Shown in pieces: positions 9,901 to 17,285 of a DNA stretch of 64,000 nt; position 1 is the first letter of the stretch; each line of letters starts with the position of its first letter. Under the pieces are notes generated by a model, which worked only from the letters and a program-made list of their open reading frames with translations, did not search any database and was not told the origin of the DNA. The stretch is from Streptococcus sp. Marseille-Q5986 (GTDB taxonomy: Bacteria > Bacillota > Bacilli > Lactobacillales > Streptococcaceae): positions 124,001 to 188,000 of the forward strand of contig NZ_CAMPPY010000002.1 of assembly GCF_946902915.1 (NCBI RefSeq), in the 5' to 3' direction. Position numbers and translations under genes: made by a program.

Positions 9901-11232
9901 GTATTGAAAACTCGTATCGTCTCCAACCCTGAAAAAGAAATCACTCCCCATAAAGATGTGACCATTAACGTAGGGGGCGAATCCATGAACAAGGGCGAAA
10001 TCAAACTCAACTCTATGTTTAACTATCGTCTTGATTCATCCGTGCTACCTGCTAACCGTGCGGACAAAGCAACCTCATGGTCAATCGTTGATGACTATGA
10101 CGAGAAGGCTGACCGTTTTACAGGTAACTGGATAGCAATCGCTAACCGTGATCTCTATGATGGTACAAAGCTGATTGCCAAAGCTGGTGACCAGATTGAT
10201 GGAGCCACAGTCATTGATTATACGGCAACGGAAGAATTTAAGAATCTGACGATTCACGACATCAAGCTGACCGATGAGCTTGCCAAAGCGCTTGGGGCTT
10301 ACAACAATGGTAAAAATAAGAGTTATCTAAAGATCATTACCCAAGGAACGCGAGGCACAGATGACTTTGGTTTCTTTGCAGAAATCACCACTGGCATCAT
10401 CGAGGATGAACATGGAGCACGATCCGCACTAAGTATCTCTAGAATCCCTGACGAGAAAGTTATCAACGCTTATGTGGCACTCCAACGCGGTATCAATCCC
10501 ATGCAGACAACAGACCTTTTTGACGTTACCGAAAAAGACGGAATCATTACGGTTACAGCAACACACAAGTATCTGAACCTTGTTAATACGCGCATGGATA
10601 TCGAGCAAGCATTCTCTATATATGTGCAGATGGAGCGAATCCTCCCCGTCACCGTCACCAACACGTTCGTAGAGACATACAACAAGGTGGAGCGCAAACC
10701 AGAACCAGTAGAAACGAAAACCCCTGAAAATCCTGCTATTGATGTAGAAAAATGGGATACCAACTCTGGTATGAACAACGGTGACCGCGACACAGCCAGT
10801 GAGGCTCTTAGAATTAAAAGCGACAACGCAGCCACCCCTATCAGCATCACGTACACGATTACTAATACAGGCGATGTTCCACTGAAAAACATTACCTTAA
10901 CCGACAAAACAATCAAGGGAGAAGGCGCTGTAGAAGACCTTTCTTGTCCTGCTATGGACGTTTTGCAGCCGAACGAGAAAATGATCTGCACAGCGTCTCT
11001 CACGGGGCTAAAAGCTGGAAGCAGCCACACAAATACAGCCACTGTTACAGGACAGTCTGTTTACACAGACAAAGAAGTGACAGACCATGATGACTGGAAC
11101 GCACACGTGGCAACCCCACCACTGCCAAACACAGGCTCACATTGGGCAACAATCATCATAGCATCACTCCTCCTCAGTAGCGTAGGTGCGTTCATTCTGA
11201 CGTCCAGAAACAAACTCACATCTAACAACTAG
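6955..11232 (+). CDS. Large LPNTG cell-wall-anchored adhesin with repeated isopeptide-type domains
   Basis: 1425 residues. A signal peptide (about 1-31) precedes a Gly-rich segment. Several repeated beta domains resemble the antigen I/II C-terminal isopeptide domains; each carries a [TKD]D[DW]YD-like signature (ITDDWTG, KDDYDPN, IDDYDEE, VDDYDEK). A DUF11-like domain with NTGDVPLKNITLTD follows at about 1280-1385, then LPNTG at 1390-1394, a hydrophobic segment and a short basic tail, which is a sortase A signal. The middle of the gene is C-rich in codon third positions, unlike the streptococcal backbone, hinting at an origin outside streptococci. The likely role is adhesion to a surface or partner cell during transfer; the ligand is unknown. 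Confidence 0.88.
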   Translation: MKFTIKSQVSLLLLIVVSLFCNGAISSIAFANGGGGAGSGGGFSAGGRGNLYYVFYDGVSPDGNTPSQGTMQASIDYFISGKLTNGESANNADGAILRNAVTKACTSALERAENRNPNPDGKSRVVALFWGANSGIWKGYAQILPSEVEDFYNQWKTNGSADVLTESQTGGAEGYQKYLGYIEQGKNEAIASMNNSSVAACVALNSQEPPQNYQLSVTTDKATTFTMASSTEPVTDTIHASANGSSIRENLTATISLIWDSPEGQAKKKVDKTVTITNSGDTTSPTFTPADFDWTSWATGTFWFDVTIDKQGKMQTAINTTDRDPRETWTAEPKQPDKELYKSDTTTPLQTDVLASAQSYDAHITAHSNGYLSSMTITDTIHTIDVWIGSKDTDIKENVYVLDPTGNKTQATITIDRTHKDTVTVSATLNNIDNQGNYTLVVPTYTKPTGADYTIKDTGKVCYTKELKECMTTDEKTTQKVTPTPDKVWVLDETGALAAQDKNWTNNVAADQKLFLHGDTVGAVVNGHIPAKLTAPLDEYVITDDWTGAQTYVDFTDGTKARVYANGKDVTKDFTITVHDGITTATAKESFLQTTGSLVADMPIKLIITGVFKPVTPETDTNGETVVLHNKGSERYNNEEKPTNIPPVFIWNPDPSKDVLSSARQDGDQSSIDGQQVFPNQWIEYLVNVDVDFPKTKDELAHPIEKFEVKDDYDPNFQLDKTSIEFYDARTNKPISKKNYTLSFDEKNTAFTATFTQEWIDSQLMLKEKGDLLLRFEGTVSPTVTAGTILSNQAFEIINNSSTQTNIPKVTIPAPKPDKEDLNTDLIDIDKKTVVGGETIMYRLTMDATPARNKLAYDVHKLGMIDDYDEEYLTLDEDGIKIVEKDTGTNVTDAFNIQVKDSIAYVFAKLIDTINRNGEKITATQPESLKEYADAAIDPINDPIIDQNLLGKQYWVYLPTTVSKVTDGYVIENTALQNMENMVLKTRIVSNPEKEITPHKDVTINVGGESMNKGEIKLNSMFNYRLDSSVLPANRADKATSWSIVDDYDEKADRFTGNWIAIANRDLYDGTKLIAKAGDQIDGATVIDYTATEEFKNLTIHDIKLTDELAKALGAYNNGKNKSYLKIITQGTRGTDDFGFFAEITTGIIEDEHGARSALSISRIPDEKVINAYVALQRGINPMQTTDLFDVTEKDGIITVTATHKYLNLVNTRMDIEQAFSIYVQMERILPVTVTNTFVETYNKVERKPEPVETKTPENPAIDVEKWDTNSGMNNGDRDTASEALRIKSDNAATPISITYTITNTGDVPLKNITLTDKTIKGEGAVEDLSCPAMDVLQPNEKMICTASLTGLKAGSSHTNTATVTGQSVYTDKEVTDHDDWNAHVATPPLPNTGSHWATIIIASLLLSSVGAFILTSRNKLTSNN

Positions 11233-11244
11233 CACAGATAAAAG

Positions 11245-11277
11245 AATCCCCCACGAAAACATCTTTCGTGGGGGATT
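11245..11277. terminator. Intrinsic terminator after the adhesin gene
   Basis: Perfect 14-bp inverted repeat (11245-11258 and 11264-11277, core CCCCCACGAAA) with a 5-nt loop and T-rich flank, 12 bp past the adhesin stop codon. Confidence 0.92.
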
Positions 11278-11344
11278 TATTTGTGTAACTATGAATCTAA
11301 GGGGAACGTCACTTTAATAAGCGACACATGTATTATAGCACAAG

Positions 11345-11806
11345 TTATCTCTCATGCTCATCGGGATGAGATGATCTATCCTTTGACAGCTTTTTAGATG
11401 CTGCACGAGCATTTTTCATCTCTTCTAACAACGAGACATGAGACTTAGAATCGGGAAGCGAAGCACTATCCTTATCTGCTAATTGCTCGTTAAGATGTTC
11501 TATCGCATCATAACGTTTCCCAATTTCAGTCAATGTTGCAACCTGAGCACACTTAAGAAACCAAGGAAACTCTTCATTTAATTTCTCTATAACACCATAG
11601 GCTTTCAAATACGGCATAATATCAACCGTTTCATAGCCTGAATATTGCGTATGTACAAATCCATGATCTTCCATGAATATCCGAATATCAGCCCACGCTT
11701 TTTTATACCCATTCGGACTATCAGATGGATAAAACTCTTTTAATTTAGCTTGATCTAAATCAAAATGAAAGGCTTTTCGACAATTATCTCCATTCATCAT
11801 AATCAC
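11345..11806 (-). CDS. VapD-like protein (Cas2-fold endoribonuclease family)
   Basis: 153 residues. The N-terminal ~95 match the VapD pattern: KAFHFDLDQAKLKEFYP, then NGYKKAWADIRIFMEDHGF, then TQYSGYETV. VapD proteins have a Cas2-like ferredoxin fold and some are toxic RNases. The C-terminal ~50 residues are a charged extension. The start abuts the stop of the upstream gene, so the pair is translationally coupled; the first codon here is GTG, and ATGs lie 6-9 nt inside. Pairing suggests a toxin-antitoxin unit, but which partner neutralises is not known. Confidence 0.65.
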   Translation of the reverse strand: MIMMNGDNCRKAFHFDLDQAKLKEFYPSDSPNGYKKAWADIRIFMEDHGFVHTQYSGYETVDIMPYLKAYGVIEKLNEEFPWFLKCAQVATLTEIGKRYDAIEHLNEQLADKDSASLPDSKSHVSLLEEMKNARAASKKLSKDRSSHPDEHER

Positions 11807-12133
11807 TTACGCATAAATTCGTTCTGGGAAAAGCTCTTTAACAATATTGACATAATCAATAGGCTCTGTACTATTTTCAAAGGCTGTCAATGCAGCAATA
11901 TTCTTCATAACCCATTCCTGTTTAGACAGTAGCGACAAAGCGAGGCATTGAGATTCTACTCTATCGTTTTCGTTAGCTTTCCATGTACCACGGCTAAGAC
12001 GGGTTAAACCATAACGCTGCACATTTTTATCAACACAATCATACAGCTCGTTAATATCATATCCGTGATCTCGAGCCTTAGATTCATCAAACTCAATAGT
12101 AAAACTCCACGGTGTTGCTTGATATATACTCAT
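11807..12133 (-). CDS. Partner of the VapD-like protein (possible antitoxin)
   Basis: 108 residues, starting with a strand WSFTIEFDESKARDHG that resembles the first strand and Asp of Cas2/VapD-type folds, then a helical region. A GGAGGG ribosome-binding site sits 6 nt upstream of the ATG, and a well-formed promoter lies just beyond. It is the first gene of the two-gene unit. It could be a second Cas2-like subunit or an antitoxin; no family is recognised with confidence. Confidence 0.5.
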   Translation of the reverse strand: MSIYQATPWSFTIEFDESKARDHGYDINELYDCVDKNVQRYGLTRLSRGTWKANENDRVESQCLALSLLSKQEWVMKNIAALTAFENSTEPIDYVNIVKELFPERIYA

Positions 12134-12169
12134 ATTACTCCCTCCTAAATGATAGAATTCTATTTATCT

Positions 12170-12198
12170 ATTATACTGTATTTCAGCGGTTTTTTCAA
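12170..12198 (-). promoter_or_regulatory. Promoter of the VapD-like operon
   Basis: On the minus strand, TTGAAA (12193-12198) and TATAAT (12170-12175) are separated by 17 bp, about 37 bp upstream of the ATG at 12133. Confidence 0.75.
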
Positions 12199-13369
12199 TC
12201 TAAAAACCCTTACAGTAGGTTATAATAGTATCCAAAGAACGTTAAACAGTTATTCATGTGACCAAAAAAGAGTATTGCGAATTTTTCTATATGGATTAGA
12301 TGTTAGATCAAATTGGGAAGTGCCTAAAATTTGATTAAACATTAAAACAGGAGAATAGAAACAAGTCCAGACCAAATGGAATAAGCGCTACATTTATTCT
12401 CACTCAATTTCGGAGAATTAATAAAAATATCTTTCACAATCATTTCCTTTCATTGAAGTATTGGTATGTATAAATATATCAAAAAAGATATATATAAATA
12501 TGGGACTATGTACCCAATTTTGATGACTTGAATTTCTTATTTTTGTCAGCGTTGCTTCCATTGTGCTGCAAACTGTATATCCGATAGAGCAAGACACGTG
12601 GCAATCACGCTATTAATAGCAATGTTCTCCTTATCACGGCAAATAGTTATGAGCGCGCCACCGTCCTTGACTACTGATCTAAAAATCATAGCATCTCCAA
12701 CAGCAGCACCAACCCTATCAAGCCATGACTTCCACATCTCTAAAAGTAGTCCTGCGGCAATGCAAGCTGTAAACATTTATTGTGACGCACGACACACAAG
12801 GTTCATTGGGAGGGAGCTGAGTGAGAGAGCTTGCCTTTCTCTAACTATAGAAAACCGCTTCATCTATCGTGACAACATAAGGATCAATCGTTTGTGATTA
12901 ACGGCTTCTATAGATAGAGGCAAGCTCATCGAAAATTGACCTATGTTCATCGGTCGGTCGCTTCGTTCGATACAACTTGGACAAAATTATTAGCAATTGT
13001 CTGTGGCGGTATATGTATGTAACTCATATAAAACAATACTCATTGTTTTGTGGCTAAGTGGCACACCTTCGCACCGCGTTAAGCCGTAACACGTGGCACG
13101 ACATACGGGATATTAGCCTGTTTACATACTCGAAAAATCACTGTTCCACGTTTCCGTGACTTGATGGATTTCGTCCCGTCTCCAAAACGACTACTTTGGA
13201 ATTATTTCATTCGCATTGTTCACCCAGCGCTGGAGCGATTCTCCACTGGAGCATCATCAAAAGTTCTACGCATTTCTCAACTTGAATATTCTAAGAGTGC
13301 GTGCTAGACTTACTAGCAAGTGTTGATGCCAAGACACTATTTGGTTTTCAAATATCATCGTGTATACCC
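12199..13369. other. Long region without a convincing gene; contains a large imperfect inverted repeat
   Basis: About 1.2 kb. The only sizeable frame with reasonable composition is a 76-residue minus-strand ORF at 12546-12776, but it lacks a ribosome-binding site, so I do not call it. An imperfect inverted repeat pairs 12827-12857 with 12902-12927 (arms begin GAGCTTGCCT and end AGGCAAGCTC), enclosing about 45 nt. In Tn916-like elements this position precedes orf7 and carries regulatory sequence or resistance cargo; neither is recognised here. Confidence 0.4.
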
Positions 13370-13404
13370 AAGAATAGCACCTCTCTCGCGGAGGTGCTAT
13401 TCTT
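13370..13404 (+). terminator. Strong terminator upstream of the Tn916-like regulatory block
   Basis: 14-bp perfect stem (13370-13383 and 13391-13404), 7-nt loop, followed by TTTGTTTT. It insulates the sigma-like gene from transcription entering from the left. Confidence 0.9.
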
Positions 13405-13547
13405 TTTGTTTTACCCCCCCCCATCAGCATTTTCTAGCATAAACAAGACTTGCCATTTCTTTTTCTATCTATACATTTCCTTAATTTTCTTGGCAAAACC
13501 TCTCTTTTTCTCGTGTCTTAATTGAATAAAAAAGGAGAGAAGACCCC

Positions 13548-13988
13548 ATGAACAATTGCCAAAAATATAAAAACTGTGACGAAGATGACATTATCAGAAT
13601 GTTTTGCGCCTATTGCAGAAGAACGCTACGCAACGCCATTACAGACTACTATCGCGAACAGCAACGATATGCCAAGCATGAAAAACTATTCTCTGACATG
13701 AAAGAAGCAGAACTCAACGCACTAAGTGAATCCTATGACTGCCTCATCAAAGAAAGTATTTTCACCATCAAAGGGATGGAGTTCTCCGTCAAAGATAGCT
13801 TTTTAGCTGATGGACTTTCCAAACTGGACACACACCTGAGAGCTATCATTCTACTTTACTATTTTGCTGATTGGACAGATAAAGAGATCGCACAATACCT
13901 TTCCAAGCCACGATCAACAATTCAATATCAGAGAAATCATGCGCTTCATCTTCTCAAAAATTTATTAGAGAAAGGAGAACCACAATGA
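13548..13988 (+). CDS. Sigma-70-like regulator of Tn916 Orf7 type
   Basis: 146 residues. A region-2-like N-terminus is followed by a region-4 helix-turn-helix: LRAIILLYYFADWTDKEIAQYL then SRSTIQYQRNHA-like recognition helix (KPRSTIQYQRN). Length, domain order and location upstream of an orf8-like gene, xis and int match Tn916 Orf7. The GGAGAG ribosome-binding site is strong. The start codon of the next gene overlaps its stop, so both are coupled. Likely role is transcription of the excision/transfer genes. Confidence 0.85.
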   Translation: MNNCQKYKNCDEDDIIRMFCAYCRRTLRNAITDYYREQQRYAKHEKLFSDMKEAELNALSESYDCLIKESIFTIKGMEFSVKDSFLADGLSKLDTHLRAIILLYYFADWTDKEIAQYLSKPRSTIQYQRNHALHLLKNLLEKGEPQ

Positions 13989-14194
13989 TTACCTATCACA
14001 CCATACGCCAAGCGAGCGAAGGAGACATCCTAGCTTCTCAAGAAGTTTTGCAACACTTTGATGCCTATATCAATACACTGTGTACCCATCTTTTCCTCTA
14101 CGAAAATGGGCGACGAGAATACACGGTCGATACCATCATGAAATCTCATTTACAAGTGAAACTGCTAGAAGCAGTTATCAAATTTAAGCTATAG
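13985..14194 (+). CDS. Tn916 Orf8-type helix-turn-helix protein
   Basis: 69 residues resembling Tn916 Orf8: a TIRQASEGDILASQEVLQHFDAYI-like N-terminus and a C-terminal KLLEAVIKFKL. The ATG overlaps the stop of the sigma-like gene and has GGAGAA upstream. The family partners with Orf7 in control of the transposon; the exact role is poorly understood. Confidence 0.78.
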   Translation: MITYHTIRQASEGDILASQEVLQHFDAYINTLCTHLFLYENGRREYTVDTIMKSHLQVKLLEAVIKFKL

Positions 14195-14200
14195 AAAGAA

Positions 14201-14413
14201 GTGGTTGATATTAAAACAGCAGATATTCCTCTCTGGGAAAAATACACATTGTCAATCGAAGAAGCATCCCAATATTTTCGCATCGGCGAAAATAAACTAA
14301 GAAAACTCGCGGAACACAACCCTCCCCTTGATTGGGTCATCATGAATGGAAACCGTATCCAAATTAAAAGAAAACTCTTTGAACAATTCATTGACACAAC
14401 AGACACACTCTAA
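14201..14413 (+). CDS. xis: Excisionase (Tn916 Xis family)
   Basis: 70 residues from a [24 protein letters not shown] followed by ENKLRKLAE and [14 protein letters not shown] is very close to the Tn916 Xis sequence as I remember it, a winged-helix DNA-binding protein that bends the element ends during excision. Located directly upstream of int, as in Tn916. Confidence 0.92.
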   Translation: MVDIKTADIPLWEKYTLSIEEASQYFRIGENKLRKLAEHNPPLDWVIMNGNRIQIKRKLFEQFIDTTDTL

Positions 14414-14491
14414 AAAGAAAGCCTTGTTTATGCTATAATAGATGTAGCATATCAAGGCTCTTTCCGTTTTATAGGAAAGGAGCAATAATGA

Positions 14492-15673
14492 ATGTCAGAA
14501 AAAAGACGAGATCATAAAAATCGCCTTCTTCGCACAGGAGAGAGCCAACGAAAAGATGGAAGATATGTATACAAATATGTGGATGCACACGGGAAAACAA
14601 CATTTGTTTATTCATGGACGTTAGTAGCAACCGATAGAACGCCACGAGGAAAGAAAACCGATATATCTCTGCGAGAAAAAGAAAAAATCATTCTCAAAGA
14701 ACTAGAAGACGGAATCTATCTTCGCACAAAAAACCTGACAGTATGCCAGCTATACCACCAATACACGCGATATAAAGCAAATGTTCGAGAAGCAACAAAA
14801 CTAGGACGCTTACAACTAGCTAAAGCCCTAAAAAAAGACCCCCTAGGGCACACCCTGATTTCTCGCGTAAAAACAGCGAACGCCAAAGAATGGGTCTTAC
14901 GCATGAATCAACACGGGTATAGCTACCAAACGATCAGCAACTACAAGCGTTCCCTCAAAGCTACTTTTTACATGGCGCAACAAGAAGAATATGTGAGAAA
15001 CAATCCTTTTGACTTTCCTATCAGCGACTTACTAGAAGATAACCGTAAACCAAAAACACCACTATCTGCCGTGATGGAAAAAAATCTTTTAACCTTCCTC
15101 ACAACAGATAAAGTCTATCGAAAATACTACAACGATGTCGTTATTCTCCTCGGTACTGGTCTACGAATCTCAGAACTATGTGGCTTAACCATCAAAGATA
15201 TTGACCTCGATCAAAGACTTATCCACGTCAATCATCAACTACTGAAAAATGAGAAAAACAAGTATTCTATCACGCCACCAAAAACAGCCGCAGGAATACG
15301 AACAATCCCAATGAGCACGCTCGTCCATGAAGCCATCCATAGCCTATTAAACCAACGCAAAAGCAACCTTGGTATCACAACCTTTCTCTTTACCACAAGA
15401 AACGGACAACCAAGAACCGCTATGGACTATGCCAGTATTTTCAGAAGGATGGCAAAAAAATACAATAAACAACATCCCCAAGAAATACTTCCCATCCCAT
15501 TTTCTGCCCACAGCTTGCGACACACATTCTGCACCAAACTTGCCCATACAGGAATGAACCCCAAAGCCTTGCAATATATTATGGGGCACAAAAACATATC
15601 CATGACGCTCAACTATTATGCACACACAAATTCTGATATGGCAGTAAATGAAATGAAAAAACATCTCACTTAA
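14492..15673 (+). CDS. int: Tyrosine integrase (Tn916 Int family)
   Basis: 393 residues. The N-terminal arm-binding domain contains TGESQRKDGRYVYKYVD, as in Tn916 Int. The catalytic domain has the Arg of LGTGLRISELCGLT, then HSLRHTFCTKLA, the late His in MGHKNISMTLNYYAH, and the nucleophile Tyr in that same segment. It catalyses excision and integration of the element, usually at AT-rich sites with little sequence preference. It is the last gene of the element. Confidence 0.96.
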   Translation: MSEKRRDHKNRLLRTGESQRKDGRYVYKYVDAHGKTTFVYSWTLVATDRTPRGKKTDISLREKEKIILKELEDGIYLRTKNLTVCQLYHQYTRYKANVREATKLGRLQLAKALKKDPLGHTLISRVKTANAKEWVLRMNQHGYSYQTISNYKRSLKATFYMAQQEEYVRNNPFDFPISDLLEDNRKPKTPLSAVMEKNLLTFLTTDKVYRKYYNDVVILLGTGLRISELCGLTIKDIDLDQRLIHVNHQLLKNEKNKYSITPPKTAAGIRTIPMSTLVHEAIHSLLNQRKSNLGITTFLFTTRNGQPRTAMDYASIFRRMAKKYNKQHPQEILPIPFSAHSLRHTFCTKLAHTGMNPKALQYIMGHKNISMTLNYYAHTNSDMAVNEMKKHLT

Positions 15674-15764
15674 AACAGAACGTACTACTCGTTTTACTAC
15701 TTTTCAGTAGCATAAAACACAAAGTTACAAGAACATATGTGACAATCTTCCATCTACAAAACAA

Positions 15765-15793
15765 CGCAAAGCCTTGAAACATAAGACTTTGCG
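15765..15793 (+). terminator. Hairpin downstream of the integrase
   Basis: Arms CGCAAAG..CTT and AAG..CTTTGCG enclose a short loop, about 90 bp past the int stop. No long T-tract follows, so it may be a weak terminator or a feature of the element end. Confidence 0.5.
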
Positions 15794-15832
15794 AAGATTT
15801 AAGAACCTATAAGAAAACACTCAAAAAAGAGA

Positions 15833-16870
15833 CTAAAGTTTCTTATAAAAATTGCTTTTCTTTTGATACACTTCAAATCCAGCTATCAAGACACCATGGT
15901 AAAAACCATAGACAATGTAACTAACACTAAGACCATGCCAAAAACCCATAACCAACATATTGACCATATAGGCATAGGTTGCATTGTGTAGTCTATTTTT
16001 AAACCATTTTTTCCTGATAACCTGCATCAATACTCTTGAGAATACAAAATCTCTCAACCAGGTCGACAAGGTGATATGCCATCTGGTCCAAAAATCCTTG
16101 ATATCGACACTCAAGAAAGGTTTGTTAAAGTTCATCGGTGTCTGAATACCTAGAATATTACTACTTCCAACGGCCATTAGACTATAGCCTGCAAAATCAA
16201 AGAACAGATACAAGGTATAGAGGTACATATACTTGATTGAATAGACGACTGTGCCAGTATTATTTAGAGCAAGTAACATCTGGTAAACATAGGTTGATAA
16301 AACAACCTTGTAAAGAAGGCCTAGAACGATACGATACACACCGTCCCCTGCTAACTCTAGATACTCTTTTCGGGGCATGACCTCGTTTATCTCTTTTAAA
16401 AATCTCCTACTCCGATCAATCGGACCAGCACTAACTGTTGGGAAAAAGAGCAAAAACTGTAGATAATCTTTTACACTGATTTTTTCTTTAATCAAGCCAT
16501 CCGATATTTCTAGCATGATCTGAATGGTCTTAAAGGACATGTAAGAAATTCCAATAAAGGCCAACAAATGCAGAGAAGTCAGGGCAAAGACTTTATTGAT
16601 TACTAAAGGAAGAATGGAAAGGAAAACCAGTGGCTTCAGCCGCTTTGCCTCTATCCTCTGCGCTAGAAAAACCAGAAAATATTGATAAATGACAAAGGCA
16701 AGCAAATAGACCATCATCGCTCGACTCTTACCATAGATAGCTCCTGCAAATAAGAGGGAGAGCATCAAAACATAGTAGTCCTTACGTTTTTCAAAAAAGT
16801 TTACCACAAAACCAATCAGTAAAACTACAAACAAGAGAAGGAAAAACTCATTCCCCTCGAAATAATTCAT
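15833..16870 (-). pseudogene. DltB-like MBOAT acyltransferase, apparently truncated at the C-terminus by the mobile element
   Basis: About 345 residues from the ATG at 16870, which has AAGGAG 10 nt upstream. Multiple membrane segments and the MBOAT signature are clear: SAGPIDRSRRFLKEI, FDFAGYSLMAVG, PFLSVDIKDFWTRWHITLS and MGFWHG with the catalytic His. Compared with DltB (about 414 residues), the homology ends shortly after YGFYHG and the last ~50 residues are missing, consistent with the element joining here. DltB moves D-alanine or another acyl group across the membrane for teichoic acid modification. Downstream partner genes would lie beyond the element. Residual activity is uncertain. 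Confidence 0.72.
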
Positions 16871-17007
16871 ACCAGTCAAACTCCTTTACATTATCATCCC
16901 TCCTACAGCAAACTTTCCGATTTGCTAATTGAGGGGTCTTTCTTTATTATAGCATATTTCTAAAAAGAAACTTTACTCTTCTTGCATTTCGGTGAGAAAA
17001 CAAAAAA

Positions 17008-17023
17008 GAGTCCCGTTGGGCTC
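17008..17023 (-). terminator. Terminator after the metI 3' copy
   Basis: On the minus strand GAGCCC and GGACTC pair around AACG and are followed by TTTTTTG. It sits 7 bp past the metI-like stop codon and is probably the original methionine operon terminator. Confidence 0.75.
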
Positions 17024-17029
17024 CTTCCA

Positions 17030-17263
17030 TTATTTATGACTTAATTTCTTGGTCAAGAAATCTCCCAAGAACTGGATTGTAAAGATAATCAAGATGATAA
17101 TGATAGTCGCCAAGATGGTCACATCGTGATTGTAACGATTGAACCCATAGGCAATGGCCACGTTACCGATACCACCAGCACCAACTGCTCCCGCCATAGC
17201 TGTTTCCCCAACAAGGGAAATCAAGGTCACAGTCGTCACACGAATCAAATCTGGAAGACCTTC
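17030..17263 (-). pseudogene. Duplicate 3' fragment of metI
   Basis: The 234 bp correspond base for base in length to 19715-19948, the 3' end of the intact metI, with roughly 10% differences. They encode the last 72 residues (MIRVTTVTLISLVGETAMAG onward). Homology stops abruptly after GAAGACCTTC in both copies. It has no start or upstream part, so it is non-functional. The divergence argues for import with the neighbouring rgg-MFS pair from another strain rather than a fresh duplication. Confidence 0.88.
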
Positions 17264-17285
17264 TAGTAAGCCTGATTTTCCTAGG

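Larger units (their letters stand above)
1..15830. mobile_element. One end of a mobilizable/conjugative element with a Tn916-type integrase
   Basis: Gene content shows the element: a Tn916-like block (sigma-like regulator, orf8-like protein, Xis, Int) sits at the right end, and a relaxase with MobC sits inside. No VirB4 or FtsK-type ATPase is visible, but the left part is outside the window, so it could be a mobilizable element or one end of a larger ICE. The right boundary is inferred from where the MBOAT reading frame on the other strand stops matching DltB, near 15,830. The left boundary is not in the window. No attachment repeat could be checked. Confidence 0.8.

Noticed and set aside
7544..11042. 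Many ORFs of 60-190 codons antisense to or out of frame with the adhesin gene
   Set aside because: The adhesin has unusual C-rich third positions, which open shadow frames. None has a start signal or protein-like composition.
12149..12334. 61-residue plus-strand ORF after the VapD operon promoter
   Set aside because: It covers the promoter region of the opposite strand, has no ribosome-binding site and low-complexity composition.
12546..12776. 76-residue minus-strand ORF in the gene-poor part of the element
   Set aside because: No ribosome-binding site, an in-frame stop just before the start, a competing overlapping frame on the other strand, and no recognisable domain. Kept only as a note in the intergenic entry.
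13301..13525. 74-codon ORF upstream of the sigma-like gene
   Set aside because: It reads straight through a perfect 14-bp terminator hairpin and ends in poly-Phe noise.
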